A program made the position numbers and the translations under genes. Below are positions 51,448 to 59,701 of a stretch of 64,000 nucleotides of DNA, in pieces (the first letter of the stretch is position 1; the number at the start of each line of letters is the position of its first letter). Source of the stretch: Rhizobiaceae bacterium (GTDB taxonomy: Bacteria > Pseudomonadota > Alphaproteobacteria > Rhizobiales > Rhizobiaceae); the NCBI GenBank assembly GCA_019635795.1, contig JAHBYV010000005.1, forward strand, positions 159,167 through 223,166, in the 5' to 3' direction. The notes beneath the pieces are model-generated. The model made no database searches and was not told the DNA's origin. It saw only the letters and a list, made by a program, of their open reading frames with translations.

Positions 51448-53754
51448 ATGGCTGTGGCGGACGCGTGGAGCGCGGCTGGTAGGGGTCTTTTTGCCCGCCG
51501 GTCGCGAGCAAGGCGCATTGAAGAAATGCATGGGTATGATGAGTCGGGATATCGGCGGCTGATTACCGCAGAGCCGCTTCTGCGGCGTGCGATCCCGGCG
51601 CTCATTGTGGTGTTTCTCCTGGCTGTCGCTCTTGCGCGCATCATGGCGCTCATGGACTTGCGCGATGAGATGCAAAAGACGGCCAGCGCAACGCTTGTGC
51701 AAACCGCAGCCCAGATGGCCTCTGAACTCAAAGTTTCGCAGTGGGTGGAGCAGCAGGACCGGCTGGCCGTCGTTCGGGACACGCGTGAGGTCGCCGCAAT
51801 CAGCGATAGCCATGTTCTTGCAGTCGTAGATGAACATCGCCGCATACTGGCTGCGAGCGCCGATAATTGGGTTGGCAAGGAATTCACACGTCTGGCACAG
51901 AGCGCTGAAGCGCTGACCCTTCTTGGTGAACATGCTGGCGTGCGCTCAGTAATTGTCGATGGCGGTACATGGCTTGCAGCAGCGCGACACGCTGGAGATG
52001 GCAAGACGCTGGTTGTGGCGATGGCCCCGAAAGATGCGCTACTCTCCCCCTGGAACCGCGAACTGTCGCTGAACGTCACGTTGTTTTTGCTCACTGCGGG
52101 CGTGATGCTGATTGTGCTTTACGCCTATTTCAGTCAGGCCGCGAGAGCGCAAACGGCGGATCGAATTTTCATCGAAGCCAATCAGCGCGTTGACCTCGCT
52201 CTGGTGCGCGGCAGGTGCGGCTTGTGGGATTGGGATATGGCGCGCGGGCGCATGTTCTGGTCACGGTCGATGTACGACATGCTTGGTTACAAGCCACGTG
52301 ACGGGATGCTTTCTTTTGGCGATGTGGATGCAATCATCCATCCCGATGATGCCGATTTGTTCAGTCAGGCAGATGCCATCGTGGCAGGCGAAACCGATCA
52401 GATCGATCAGGTTTTCAGAATGCGTCATGCTGACGGGCGCTGGGTATGGATGCGTGCGAGAGCGCAGGTGGTTTCTCCCGGTGCGCCTGAACTGCACCTG
52501 ATTGGTATCGCTGTGGATGTTACCGAACAGCGGCATTTGGCTATGCGCTCGCAAGCGGTTGAAGAACGGCTCCACACCGCAATTGAGCGGATTTCCGAGT
52601 CATTCGTCCTTTGGGATGCACAGGGCCGGCTTGTTATGTGCAACCAGAAGTTCAAACTTGATCATGGTTTGAGTGATGAAGATGTGCGCCCTGGTACGCC
52701 CCGCATAACGATTGAAGGGCGGCGCAGCGCGTATCTTTCCGAGCGCCGTCTTGCCAATCCAAACGGCGCCAATGGTGCCGCCTCTTACGAGCGGCAGCTT
52801 GCCGATGGACGCTGGGTGCAGGTCAACGAGCTCAAAACTGATGACGGCGGCGTTGTTTCAATCGGCGCGGACATTACGCAGCTCAAGCAGCAGCAAGCTA
52901 AATTGACTGAAAGCGAGCGGCGTCAGATGGCGACGATCCACGACCTTTCCATCGCACGGAAGGCGGCCAATGAGCACATGCAACAGCTTGAGGAGCTGAA
53001 CCGCATATGTATGCGGGAAACTGAGCGCGCTGAAGCAGCCAGCCGCGCAAAATCCGAATTCCTCGCCAACATGTCTCACGAATTGCGAACGCCGCTCAAC
53101 GCAATTATCGGCTTCTCGGAAATCATGAGCGCAGGACATTTCGGTCCACTCGGCAATGAGCGCTACGTGGAATATGCAACTGATATCAAGCTCTCGGGCG
53201 AATATCTGCTTGGCGTGATAAACGACATTCTCGACATGTCGAAGATCGAAGCCGGCCAGCTCAAGCTGGAGCCAGAAGAAATAGATTTGTGCCCGCTTAT
53301 CCGCGAAACTGTACGTGTTACGTCGATACAAGCAGCAGCGAAGTCCATCACCGTAAAGACTGACATCGCAGAGTCGATCTCGGTCTATGCGGATAAACGC
53401 GCCATGAAACAGATCATTATCAACCTCCTTTCAAACGCGGTGAAGTTCACGGGTGAGGGCGGCGAAATTTCCCTGAAGGCAAGGCGCACTGGCAAGGCTC
53501 TTATCCTTTCAATCGAGGATAATGGTTGCGGCATTCCAAAATCTGCCTTGCGCAAACTTGGGCGTCCGTTCGAACAGGTGCAGAACCAGTTCTCCAAAAA
53601 CCACACCGGTTCCGGCCTTGGTCTTGCAATCTCTCGTTCCCTTGCAGAACTCCATGGGGGCGCGCTTAAAATTCGTTCGGCGGAAGGTGCAGGTACGATC
53701 GTTTCGGTTCGCATTCCTGTCAAAGAGCAAACGGAAATGGCGCAAGCTGCCTGA
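51448..53754 (+). CDS. pleC: PleC-type PAS-domain sensor histidine kinase
   Basis: 768 residues. Membrane segments at about 48-70 and 210-228 bracket a periplasmic domain; then a PAS domain (about 245-375: GLWDWDMARGRMFWSRSMYDMLGY), a second PAS-like domain (about 385-490), a coiled coil, the H-box NMSHELRTPLNAIIGFSEIM with H544, and ATPase motifs NLLSNAVKF, DNGCGIP and GSGLGLAISRSLAELHGG. In Caulobacter and Sinorhizobium PleC is the phosphatase/kinase of DivK opposite DivJ. The H-box matches DivJ here nearly exactly. Naming rests on architecture and remembered rhizobial synteny with glnE. Confidence 0.82.
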   Translation: MAVADAWSAAGRGLFARRSRARRIEEMHGYDESGYRRLITAEPLLRRAIPALIVVFLLAVALARIMALMDLRDEMQKTASATLVQTAAQMASELKVSQWVEQQDRLAVVRDTREVAAISDSHVLAVVDEHRRILAASADNWVGKEFTRLAQSAEALTLLGEHAGVRSVIVDGGTWLAAARHAGDGKTLVVAMAPKDALLSPWNRELSLNVTLFLLTAGVMLIVLYAYFSQAARAQTADRIFIEANQRVDLALVRGRCGLWDWDMARGRMFWSRSMYDMLGYKPRDGMLSFGDVDAIIHPDDADLFSQADAIVAGETDQIDQVFRMRHADGRWVWMRARAQVVSPGAPELHLIGIAVDVTEQRHLAMRSQAVEERLHTAIERISESFVLWDAQGRLVMCNQKFKLDHGLSDEDVRPGTPRITIEGRRSAYLSERRLANPNGANGAASYERQLADGRWVQVNELKTDDGGVVSIGADITQLKQQQAKLTESERRQMATIHDLSIARKAANEHMQQLEELNRICMRETERAEAASRAKSEFLANMSHELRTPLNAIIGFSEIMSAGHFGPLGNERYVEYATDIKLSGEYLLGVINDILDMSKIEAGQLKLEPEEIDLCPLIRETVRVTSIQAAAKSITVKTDIAESISVYADKRAMKQIIINLLSNAVKFTGEGGEISLKARRTGKALILSIEDNGCGIPKSALRKLGRPFEQVQNQFSKNHTGSGLGLAISRSLAELHGGALKIRSAEGAGTIVSVRIPVKEQTEMAQAA

Positions 53755-53772
53755 CAATGCTATCGGGCAAAA

Positions 53773-54378
53773 ATGAAAAGAATTGCTCTCGGCCTTGCTT
53801 GCCTGATGTTTGCCGCAACACCGTGCCTTTCCGAAGAAGGCATTGTCGGCAAGGTCGTGGAGAAGACTTACAAGATCACGGGTACAACCGCCTATGATCT
53901 GTACGTCTCTATCGGAGAGAACGGTCCCCGTGGGGCAATCGCCCATACAGAATACAGTTTGACCTGGAAGCGCCTGTTCGATGAGGAGGGCGGGGCGTGT
54001 AGCCTGGTTTCTGCCCGCCCTGTTTTTACCACAACCTATATACTTCCCAAGCCTGCCGAAGCGCTTAAACCGCCGCTGGACACATTGTGGAAGAGCTTCA
54101 TTTCAGGCGTGAGAGTGCATGAATTGCAGCACGGAAGAATGTTGCAGGAAATGGTCAGGTCAACGCAAACGCGTGTGGCGGGCGCGCGCGTAGAAAATGA
54201 CAAGACATGCGCAAAGGTAAAGCGCGTGGTTTCAGACATAATCGAACAGGAGCGGCAGAATTACAAAGCGCGCAGTCGCGAATTCGACCGCGCCGAACTT
54301 GCGGAAGGCGGCAATCTGCACCGCCTTATCCTGTCTTTCGTGAACGGCGACCGCGTTACTGGAACGCCGTCTCCGTAA
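53773..54378 (+). CDS. DUF922 Zn-dependent protease-like exported protein (copy 2)
   Basis: 201 residues. Signal peptide (MKRIALGLACLMFAATPCLS), then DUF922 with VHELQHGRMLQ (HExxH zinc motif), TAYDLYVSIGENGPRG and HTEYSLTWKRLF. Paralogue of the gene at 41527: shared pattern W-K-x-F/x-S-G-[IV]-[VR]-x-H-E-x-Q-H-G-R. It follows pleC by 18 nt and is probably co-transcribed. The 3' end overlaps the AMP nucleosidase gene by 23 nt on the other strand. Confidence 0.8.
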   Translation: MKRIALGLACLMFAATPCLSEEGIVGKVVEKTYKITGTTAYDLYVSIGENGPRGAIAHTEYSLTWKRLFDEEGGACSLVSARPVFTTTYILPKPAEALKPPLDTLWKSFISGVRVHELQHGRMLQEMVRSTQTRVAGARVENDKTCAKVKRVVSDIIEQERQNYKARSREFDRAELAEGGNLHRLILSFVNGDRVTGTPSP

Positions 54379-55858
54379 AACTGCGCAACTTGCGAGAATG
54401 CAAGCGATCCGCTGGCATGGCGGCCAGCTTTTCCAGCGCTCGAATTCCAATCTTCAAATGCTGTGCAACCTGCTTCTTGTAAAATTCCGAAGCCATTCCG
54501 GGCAGCTTCAATTCACCGTGCAAGGGCTTGTCGGAAACGCAAAGCAGCGTGCCATAGGGCACACGGAAGCGGAAACCGTTGGCCGCAATTGTTGCCGATT
54601 CCATGTCGAGCGCGATTGCGCGCGATTGTGAAAGCCGCTGAACCGGGCCGCGCTGGTCGCGCAATTCCCAGTTCCGATTGTCGATAGTGGCGACCGTACC
54701 TGTGCGCATGATGCGTTTGAGCTCATACCCGGAAAGGCCTGTGATTTCCGCAACCGCCTCCTGCAATGCAACTTGCACTTCGGCCAATGGCGGAATTGGA
54801 ACCCATACTGGCAGATCGTCATCCAGCACATGATCTTCGCGAACGTAGGCATGTGCCAGCACGTAGTCGCCAAGTGCCTGCGTGTTGCGAAGGCCGGCGC
54901 AGTGACCCAGCATGAGCCATGCATGAGGCCGCAGAACCGCAACGTGATCGGTAATAGTCTTGGCGTTGGAAGGCCCAACGCCGATGTTCACCATGGTAAT
55001 GCCACCGTGTCCGGCCTTCTTGAGGTGATAGGTGGGCATTTGTGGCATACGCGGTGGCGTGGAGCCGGAGTGTGGCGAATTCTCGCCTGCCTTAGTGATC
55101 AGGTTCCCGGGCTCGACGAATTCCGTATAGCCCTGGCCACCATCAGCCATAAGATCGCGAGCGTAGACGCAGAATTCGTCAATGTAGAACTGATAGTTCG
55201 TGAATAATACGAAATTCTGGAAGTGGCGCGGTTCTGTCGCCGTATAATGCGCCAACCGGTGCAGGGAATAATCAACGCGCTGCGCGGTGAAAGGCGCGAG
55301 AGGCCGCGATTCACCCGGCATCACCTCGAATGTGCCGTTTGCAATATGATCGTCGGTTCCATCAAGGTCTGGCACGTCGAACAAATCGCGGATCGGCCTT
55401 TGAAGACGTTCCGCAACGGAGCCATCCACATGGGTTCCTTCAAAGAATGCAAAATGAATGGGGATGGGCGTATCAGACTCACCAACTACCACCGGTACAC
55501 CGTGATTACGCATGATAAGGCGCAATTGTTCGGTGAGGTAGGTTTCAAACAGATCTGGCCGCGTGATTGTCGTTGAGAAGTATCCAGGTGTCGGCATGTG
55601 GCCATAAGCCTGCCGGGAGTCGATTTGGGTATAGGAGCTGGTTTGAACGCCCACCTCCGGATAAAAGGCGCGGTAGCGTCGGTCAGTCGCCCCGCCTTGT
55701 CCAAGGTCGGCGAAGGCATTGCGCAGAAATGCGGTGTTTCGGTCATAAAGTTTGCGCAACATCGCAACTGCTTCGGCAGGATCGCTGAAGCTTTGACGGG
55801 CAACCGGTTCAGGACTTGAGATCGTTTCGATCGGTGTCGGATAGATTCGCTTTTCCAT
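54356..55858 (-). CDS. amn: AMP nucleosidase
   Basis: 500 residues. Splits AMP into adenine and ribose 5-phosphate, adjusting purine pools in the cytosol. The N-terminal AMP-nucleosidase domain (about 1-180) is followed by a nucleoside-phosphorylase fold with VNIGVGPSNAKTITDHVAVLRPHAWLMLGHCAGLR and ALDMESATIAANGFRFRVPYGTLLCVSDKPLHGE. Full length. A GGGGAG sequence lies 14 nt before the ATG, further than usual. It converges on the DUF922 gene with overlap. Confidence 0.94.
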   Translation of the reverse strand: MEKRIYPTPIETISSPEPVARQSFSDPAEAVAMLRKLYDRNTAFLRNAFADLGQGGATDRRYRAFYPEVGVQTSSYTQIDSRQAYGHMPTPGYFSTTITRPDLFETYLTEQLRLIMRNHGVPVVVGESDTPIPIHFAFFEGTHVDGSVAERLQRPIRDLFDVPDLDGTDDHIANGTFEVMPGESRPLAPFTAQRVDYSLHRLAHYTATEPRHFQNFVLFTNYQFYIDEFCVYARDLMADGGQGYTEFVEPGNLITKAGENSPHSGSTPPRMPQMPTYHLKKAGHGGITMVNIGVGPSNAKTITDHVAVLRPHAWLMLGHCAGLRNTQALGDYVLAHAYVREDHVLDDDLPVWVPIPPLAEVQVALQEAVAEITGLSGYELKRIMRTGTVATIDNRNWELRDQRGPVQRLSQSRAIALDMESATIAANGFRFRVPYGTLLCVSDKPLHGELKLPGMASEFYKKQVAQHLKIGIRALEKLAAMPADRLHSRKLRSFTETAFQ

Positions 55859-55920
55859 GTCTTATTATAATTGCTCCCCGTTCCACTTGGGAGGGGGAGG
55901 CAGGATGAATTCAAATTTGC

Positions 55921-56115
55921 TTATGTGCGCTGCAATATGACAAGCAAGGCAAAGCCAATTCCTTTGGCCTTGGGGCTTGGCGCCTCAATGATGTTTTCTC
56001 CAAATGACTGGGATGCTGGCACTGCGAGAACCGGAGCAGCGAGCATCAGGACCAGCAGCGAAGCACGCAAAAGCGATTTCCCAATATCGGCGACACTGTG
56101 CGCAAACATGTTCAT
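55921..56115 (-). CDS. Small exported or membrane protein, second of a two-gene unit
   Basis: 64 residues from MNMFAHSVADIGKSLL, with a hydrophobic segment (about 13-34: LRASLLVLMLAAPVLAVPA) that could be a signal peptide, then a short tail with a second hydrophobic patch (GIGFALLVIL). AGGTGA lies 5 nt before the ATG and overlaps the stop of the 48-residue gene, 4 nt upstream, suggesting translational coupling. No family recognised. Confidence 0.5.
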   Translation of the reverse strand: MNMFAHSVADIGKSLLRASLLVLMLAAPVLAVPASQSFGENIIEAPSPKAKGIGFALLVILQRT

Positions 56116-56119
56116 CTTT

Positions 56120-56266
56120 TCACCTGCACTGCGCTTCATAGCCGAAGGGACAAGACACAATGTCATTGGTGCGCCGGTTGTCATGATGGTTCGCAACCAG
56201 ACTGGCCAGACCCATTCCGAACAGGGCGGTGATCAGGCAGACAAATGAAAAGCGGCGGGTAAGCAT
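56120..56266 (-). CDS. Small membrane protein of 48 residues, first of a two-gene unit
   Basis: Starts MLTRRFSFVCLITALFGMG: one hydrophobic N-terminal segment (about 6-25), then a short periplasmic-looking tail NHHDNRRTNDIVSCPFGYEAQCR with cysteines 39 and 47. GAGGGATAA precedes the ATG. The stop codon overlaps the ribosome-binding site of the next small gene. A palindrome lies about 50 bp upstream. Unrecognised; the coupling and good ribosome-binding sites make it likely to be real. Confidence 0.5.
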   Translation of the reverse strand: MLTRRFSFVCLITALFGMGLASLVANHHDNRRTNDIVSCPFGYEAQCR

Positions 56267-56316
56267 CGAATTATCCCTCGTGATGCTTTCATTTTGCGCA
56301 CGCAGCCTGAACTGCC

Positions 56317-56338
56317 TCTGATGGTCGCATTCATCAGA
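56317..56338. promoter_or_regulatory. Operator-like inverted repeat between the small-protein pair and the GST gene
   Basis: TCTGATG (56317-56323) and CATCAGA (56332-56338), seven perfect pairs with an 8-bp centre, placed in the middle of a 166-bp divergent intergenic region. It could bind a dimeric repressor or activator for one or both sides. No regulator gene is adjacent. Confidence 0.4.
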
Positions 56339-56432
56339 CGTTCAAAATTATTGACGTTCGATTGGCGGCATTAACTGTTGCCTTTGCCGTAGCGCGGCAT
56401 ATCTCCTTGGGGTTGGATTCAAGGAGCAAGCA

Positions 56433-57134
56433 ATGGTCCAGAACAAACCGATCGAACTCTACTACTGGCCAACCCCCAACGGCTGGAAAATCACGATAAT
56501 GCTTGAGGAACTCGGCGTTCCTTACAATGTGAATTACGTCAACATTGGCAAGGGAGAGCAGTTCCAGCCTTCGTTCCTGAAAATCTCACCCAACAACAGG
56601 ATGCCCGCTATCGTTGATCCCGAAGGGCCGGGTGGCGAGCCGATTTCGGTATTCGAATCCGGTGCTATCCTTCAATATCTCGGCCGGAAGTTTGGCAAAT
56701 TCTACCCTCAGGATGAACGCAAGCGCGTTGCTGTCGAGGAGTGGCTTTTCTGGCAGGTGGGTGGTCTCGGGCCGATGGCCGGTCAGGCGCACCATTTCCG
56801 GCAATATGCGCCGGAGAAAGTACAGTACGGCATTGATCGATACACCAACGAGGTCAATCGCCTTTACGGCGTCATGAACAGACGTCTTGCGGATGTCGAA
56901 TATCTGGGCGGCGATTACTCAATCGCCGACATGGCAGCAATCGGCTGGATCCGTCCTTACAAGAACCAGGGGCAGGAGCTGGAGGATTTTCCGCATCTGA
57001 AGAGATGGTTTGACGCTATCAATGCGCGCCCGGCAGTTCAGCGCGCGATCGAAGTGGGCCAGGAACACCGGTCCAACCTTGCCAATGATAAAGAGGCTCA
57101 AAAGGTGCTTTTCGGCCAAAGAGCACGCGCCTGA
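56433..57134 (+). CDS. Glutathione S-transferase / disulfide reductase (YghU/YfcG-like)
   Basis: 233 residues. N-terminal thioredoxin fold (about 6-92: IELYYWPTPNGWKITIMLEELGVPY, RMPAIVDPEG, SVFESGAILQYLG) and an all-helical C-terminal domain with GGDYSIADMAAIGWIRPY. The active-site region TPNGWK matches the Nu-class enzymes YfcG/YghU, which use two glutathiones as a disulfide reductase. AAGGAG precedes the ATG. A bidirectional terminator follows. Confidence 0.93.
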   Translation: MVQNKPIELYYWPTPNGWKITIMLEELGVPYNVNYVNIGKGEQFQPSFLKISPNNRMPAIVDPEGPGGEPISVFESGAILQYLGRKFGKFYPQDERKRVAVEEWLFWQVGGLGPMAGQAHHFRQYAPEKVQYGIDRYTNEVNRLYGVMNRRLADVEYLGGDYSIADMAAIGWIRPYKNQGQELEDFPHLKRWFDAINARPAVQRAIEVGQEHRSNLANDKEAQKVLFGQRARA

Positions 57135-57163
57135 CGCTAACAAAGGCTTATTAATAGAGAAAG

Positions 57164-57210
57164 GATGGCCTGAACACGTAGCGAACCACGGTATTCAGGC
57201 CATCGCTTTT
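57164..57210. terminator. Bidirectional terminator between GST and DUF2147
   Basis: GATGGCCTGAA (57164-57174) pairs perfectly with TTCAGGCCATC (57194-57204), 19-nt loop, then GCTTTT on the + strand and TTTCTC on the - strand. It separates two convergent genes. Confidence 0.8.
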
Positions 57211-57550
57211 ACATGCGCTTCCAATTTTGGCTCTTGCAGATCAGGCCGCCAAGGACGCAACCACTCATCTTCAGGCTGCTGCCGGAAAGGCTGGCCTTGC
57301 CGGAATAAGTCTTGTCCGTTGCCGGGTCGGTTATTTCCCCGACATATTTGTTGTCGCCGGAGGCTTCGAGCATACCAATGCGCTTTCCTGCATGTTTGCC
57401 GGTTTTGACGGTAACGGAGAATGGTCCAGCGCCGGCTATTGCCGCCGTCTCACCGGATTCGGTCTTCCAGTTTCCCACAATTTCATCTGCAAGGCTGTGT
57501 GAGCAGATGCTGATCATGGCGACTGCAGCGAGGGCAGTGGTCCGAAGCAT
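57209..57550 (-). CDS. DUF2147-like exported small protein
   Basis: 113 residues from MLRTTALAAVAMISICSHS, with GGGAGAAA upstream (the ATG six codons earlier lacks this spacing). Signal peptide cleaved near SLADEI. The mature part has IVGNWKTESGETAAIAG, a central ...ITDPATDKTYSGKASLSGSSLKMSGCVLGGLICKSQNW, the pattern of DUF2147 lipocalin-like envelope proteins. Two cysteines near the end may form a disulfide. Function unknown. Confidence 0.85.
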   Translation of the reverse strand: MLRTTALAAVAMISICSHSLADEIVGNWKTESGETAAIAGAGPFSVTVKTGKHAGKRIGMLEASGDNKYVGEITDPATDKTYSGKASLSGSSLKMSGCVLGGLICKSQNWKRM

Positions 57551-57924
57551 GTGATTTCTCCCGTTCAATTGCAGTGAGCGTATTACAACGAGGCCTAGGC
57601 CGAAAGCCGGTTCCCCTGTGCAACGTGTCAGGTTTTATCCGGTTCGATCAGGCTTACCGAAATATGAACGTTTCCCATGGTTAATAACCCGTTATTCGGG
57701 CCGCGCTATGTAAATTTGAGAACCACGCAAAAACCGCGCAATTCCTGCATTCTTGTGGTTAACGCGTTGCTGCGTTTACGAAGCGTTTTGAATTTGTTGG
57801 GGCCCTGTTAAGCACACCGTTTAACCCGCGATTCAAGCCTCCCGTCCATTCTCACACCCATCGAAAGCAAGCCCGCACCAAAGAAAAAAAGGGCAGCTCT
57901 CGGGAGATGACAGGGACGACGAAC
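57551..57924. other. Intergenic region before the Sel1-like gene
   Basis: About 370 bases between divergent genes. It contains several TTAAC and GTTAAT-type half sites (about 57680-57695, 57758-57762, 57808-57825) and a GATTC site, but none at the exact spacing of a full CtrA box. No ORF with a convincing ribosome-binding site was seen. It presumably holds promoters for both neighbours. Confidence 0.4.
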
Positions 57925-58191
57925 ATGGCAAGATTTGACGAATTCAACGGCAGTTTCGGAACGATGGGCGCGCGCTCACAGGCCGATATGCTGTGCGACC
58001 TTGGTCTGATGTATGCGACAGGGCGCGATTGCGAAACCGATCTCGTTGCAGCTCACAAATGGTTCAATATTGCTGCAATTCGCGGTTCGGCAGAAGCCGT
58101 CCGCTTGCGCGCTGAACTGACCAGGGCGCTCACAAAGCAGCAACTTGCCCGTGCGCTTCGCGAGGCGCGCGAATGGATGACTATTCACTAA
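57925..58191 (+). CDS. Small Sel1-repeat protein
   Basis: 88 residues from MARFDEFNGSFGTMG; AGGGAC about 8 nt upstream favours this over an ATG at 57907, whose GGGAG abuts the start. One Sel1-like repeat: ADMLCDLGLMYATGRDCETDLVAAHKWFNIAAIRGSAEA, followed by a helical tail. Sel1 repeats mediate protein contacts. Soluble, no signal peptide. A hairpin terminator follows about 100 nt downstream. Confidence 0.82.
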   Translation: MARFDEFNGSFGTMGARSQADMLCDLGLMYATGRDCETDLVAAHKWFNIAAIRGSAEAVRLRAELTRALTKQQLARALREAREWMTIH

Positions 58192-58288
58192 GAATTAATG
58201 GCTCGGAAGGTGAGAATGCTGCATTCACTGATGAACAGCAGCGCCGCCACATAAAAAAGCCATCTGACAGGGAAGCGACCTCCAGTCG

Positions 58289-58325
58289 GGCCGTTGCGGG
58301 ATACCGCAGCGGCCATTTCCTTTTC
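58289..58325 (+). terminator. Terminator downstream of the Sel1-like gene
   Basis: GGCCGTTGCGG (58289-58299) pairs with CCGCAGCGGCC (58304-58314) with one G-U pair and a 4-nt loop, followed by ATTTCCTTTTC. It lies in the 270-base gap before the amino-acid binding protein gene, and otherwise I see nothing coding there. Confidence 0.7.
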
Positions 58326-58459
58326 GTGCGTTGTGAAGGCAGTTCTAAACATGTTATTGCATCTGGACAGCTAAAAAATGCTGTCTGGCCGCTGGCAATG
58401 TAAGCTGTAACAAGCTACCAGCACCGCTTGGCATATTAGTGAAGTCAGGGAGATCACCC

Positions 58460-59587
58460 ATGCTGATTAAACGTCTTACACAGGCCGCCTTGCTTGGCCT
58501 CGCGCTTGGCGCACCCGCGGCGGTTGCTGCGGACGACATCTCGATCGCCGTCGCTACACCTGTGACTGGACCGTTGGCGAACATCGGCGACCAATACAAG
58601 CGCGGCGCTGAGGCTGCTGCTGCAGAAATCAACGCCAAGGGCGGTGTGCTGGGTGGTCGCCAGATCAAGATTGTGGTGGAAGACGATGCTTGCGAACCCA
58701 AGCAGGCTGTTTCGATTGCGAACCGCATTCTGGCTGAAGGGATCAAGTTCGTGGACGGTCACGCCTGCTCTGGCGCAACGATCCCGGCCTCCGCAGTTTA
58801 CGCCGAAGGCGGCGTTCTGATGATGACCGGCTCGGCGTCCAGCCCGGTTCTGACCGACGAAGCTGCAAAGAACGGCTGGTCGACCATTATGCGTCTTTAC
58901 ACCCGTGACGATGCGCAAGGCTTGTTCATCGGCCCATGGATTGCAGAGAAGTTTAAGGGCAAGCCCGTTGCCATCCTGCATGACAAGAGCGCCTATGGTC
59001 AGGGCATCGCCGAAAAGGTGAAGGAGTCGTTGAACTCCAACGGTATGCAGGAAGTGATGTTCGAAGGCATTAACGCCGGCGAGAAGGATTACTCCGCTGT
59101 TGTTACGAAGCTGCGCGAACTGAACCCGGCGCTGGTTTACTTCGGTGGTTATCATCCGGAAGCTGGTTTGATGCTGCGTCAGGCTGCAGATGTTGGCTTC
59201 AAACTCAACCTGATGATGCCGGATTCGATTGCATCGCCTGAATTCTGGCAGATTGCTGGTACTGCCGGCGAAGGCACGATGTTCGTGTTTCCGGCAGACC
59301 CGCAAGCGCGCCCTGAGGCGAAAGCTGCTGTCGAAAAGTTCAAGGCTGAAGGCTATGTGCCGGAAGGCTTCACCCTGTTCTCATACGCGGTTGTTCAGGC
59401 TATCGCGCAAGGCATTGAGCGCGCCGGAAGCGACGATCCGCTCGCGGTTGCAGAAGCCCTCAAGAATGGCCAGCCGGTCGAAACCGTTGTCGGTTCGGTT
59501 GTGTTTGACGAGAAGGGTGACATGAAGGACCCGAAATATGACATCAACCTGTGGAGCGACGGTAAGTACGCGCCGATCCAGCAGTAA
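58460..59587 (+). CDS. Branched-chain amino acid ABC transporter substrate-binding protein
   Basis: 375 residues. Signal peptide MLIKRLTQAALLGLALGAPA ending near AVAADD, then a type I periplasmic binding fold: IAVATPVTGPLANIGDQYKRGAEAAAAEINAKGG, GHACSGATIPAS and VIPDS-like MMPDSIASPEFWQ. It resembles LivJ/LivK and Brucella Leu/Ile/Val-binding proteins. GGGAGA lies upstream. Terminators flank the gene and no liv permease or ATPase genes are present, so it acts with a transporter encoded elsewhere. Confidence 0.93.
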   Translation: MLIKRLTQAALLGLALGAPAAVAADDISIAVATPVTGPLANIGDQYKRGAEAAAAEINAKGGVLGGRQIKIVVEDDACEPKQAVSIANRILAEGIKFVDGHACSGATIPASAVYAEGGVLMMTGSASSPVLTDEAAKNGWSTIMRLYTRDDAQGLFIGPWIAEKFKGKPVAILHDKSAYGQGIAEKVKESLNSNGMQEVMFEGINAGEKDYSAVVTKLRELNPALVYFGGYHPEAGLMLRQAADVGFKLNLMMPDSIASPEFWQIAGTAGEGTMFVFPADPQARPEAKAAVEKFKAEGYVPEGFTLFSYAVVQAIAQGIERAGSDDPLAVAEALKNGQPVETVVGSVVFDEKGDMKDPKYDINLWSDGKYAPIQQ

Positions 59588-59619
59588 TATTCTGGTCAGA
59601 AATTAATCCGCATTGCATG

Positions 59620-59650
59620 GCGGCCGGGACTCCCGGCCGCTTTCTATTTC
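59620..59650 (+). terminator. Terminator of the amino-acid binding protein gene
   Basis: GCGGCCGGG (59620-59628) and CCCGGCCGC (59632-59640), nine perfect G-C-rich pairs with a 3-nt loop, followed by TTTCTATTTC. Confidence 0.88.
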
Positions 59651-59701
59651 CACGGAGCCAATACAACTGTATATTGCGGGCCTCGGTTCGAGGAGGCGCG
59701 C

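Noticed and set aside
55871-56248. 125-residue ORF on the + strand
   Set aside because: No ribosome-binding site, domain or signal; it overlaps the better-supported small genes on the - strand.
57551-57924. Full CtrA sites before the Sel1-like gene
   Set aside because: TTAA half sites are present but the spacing is not 7 bp.
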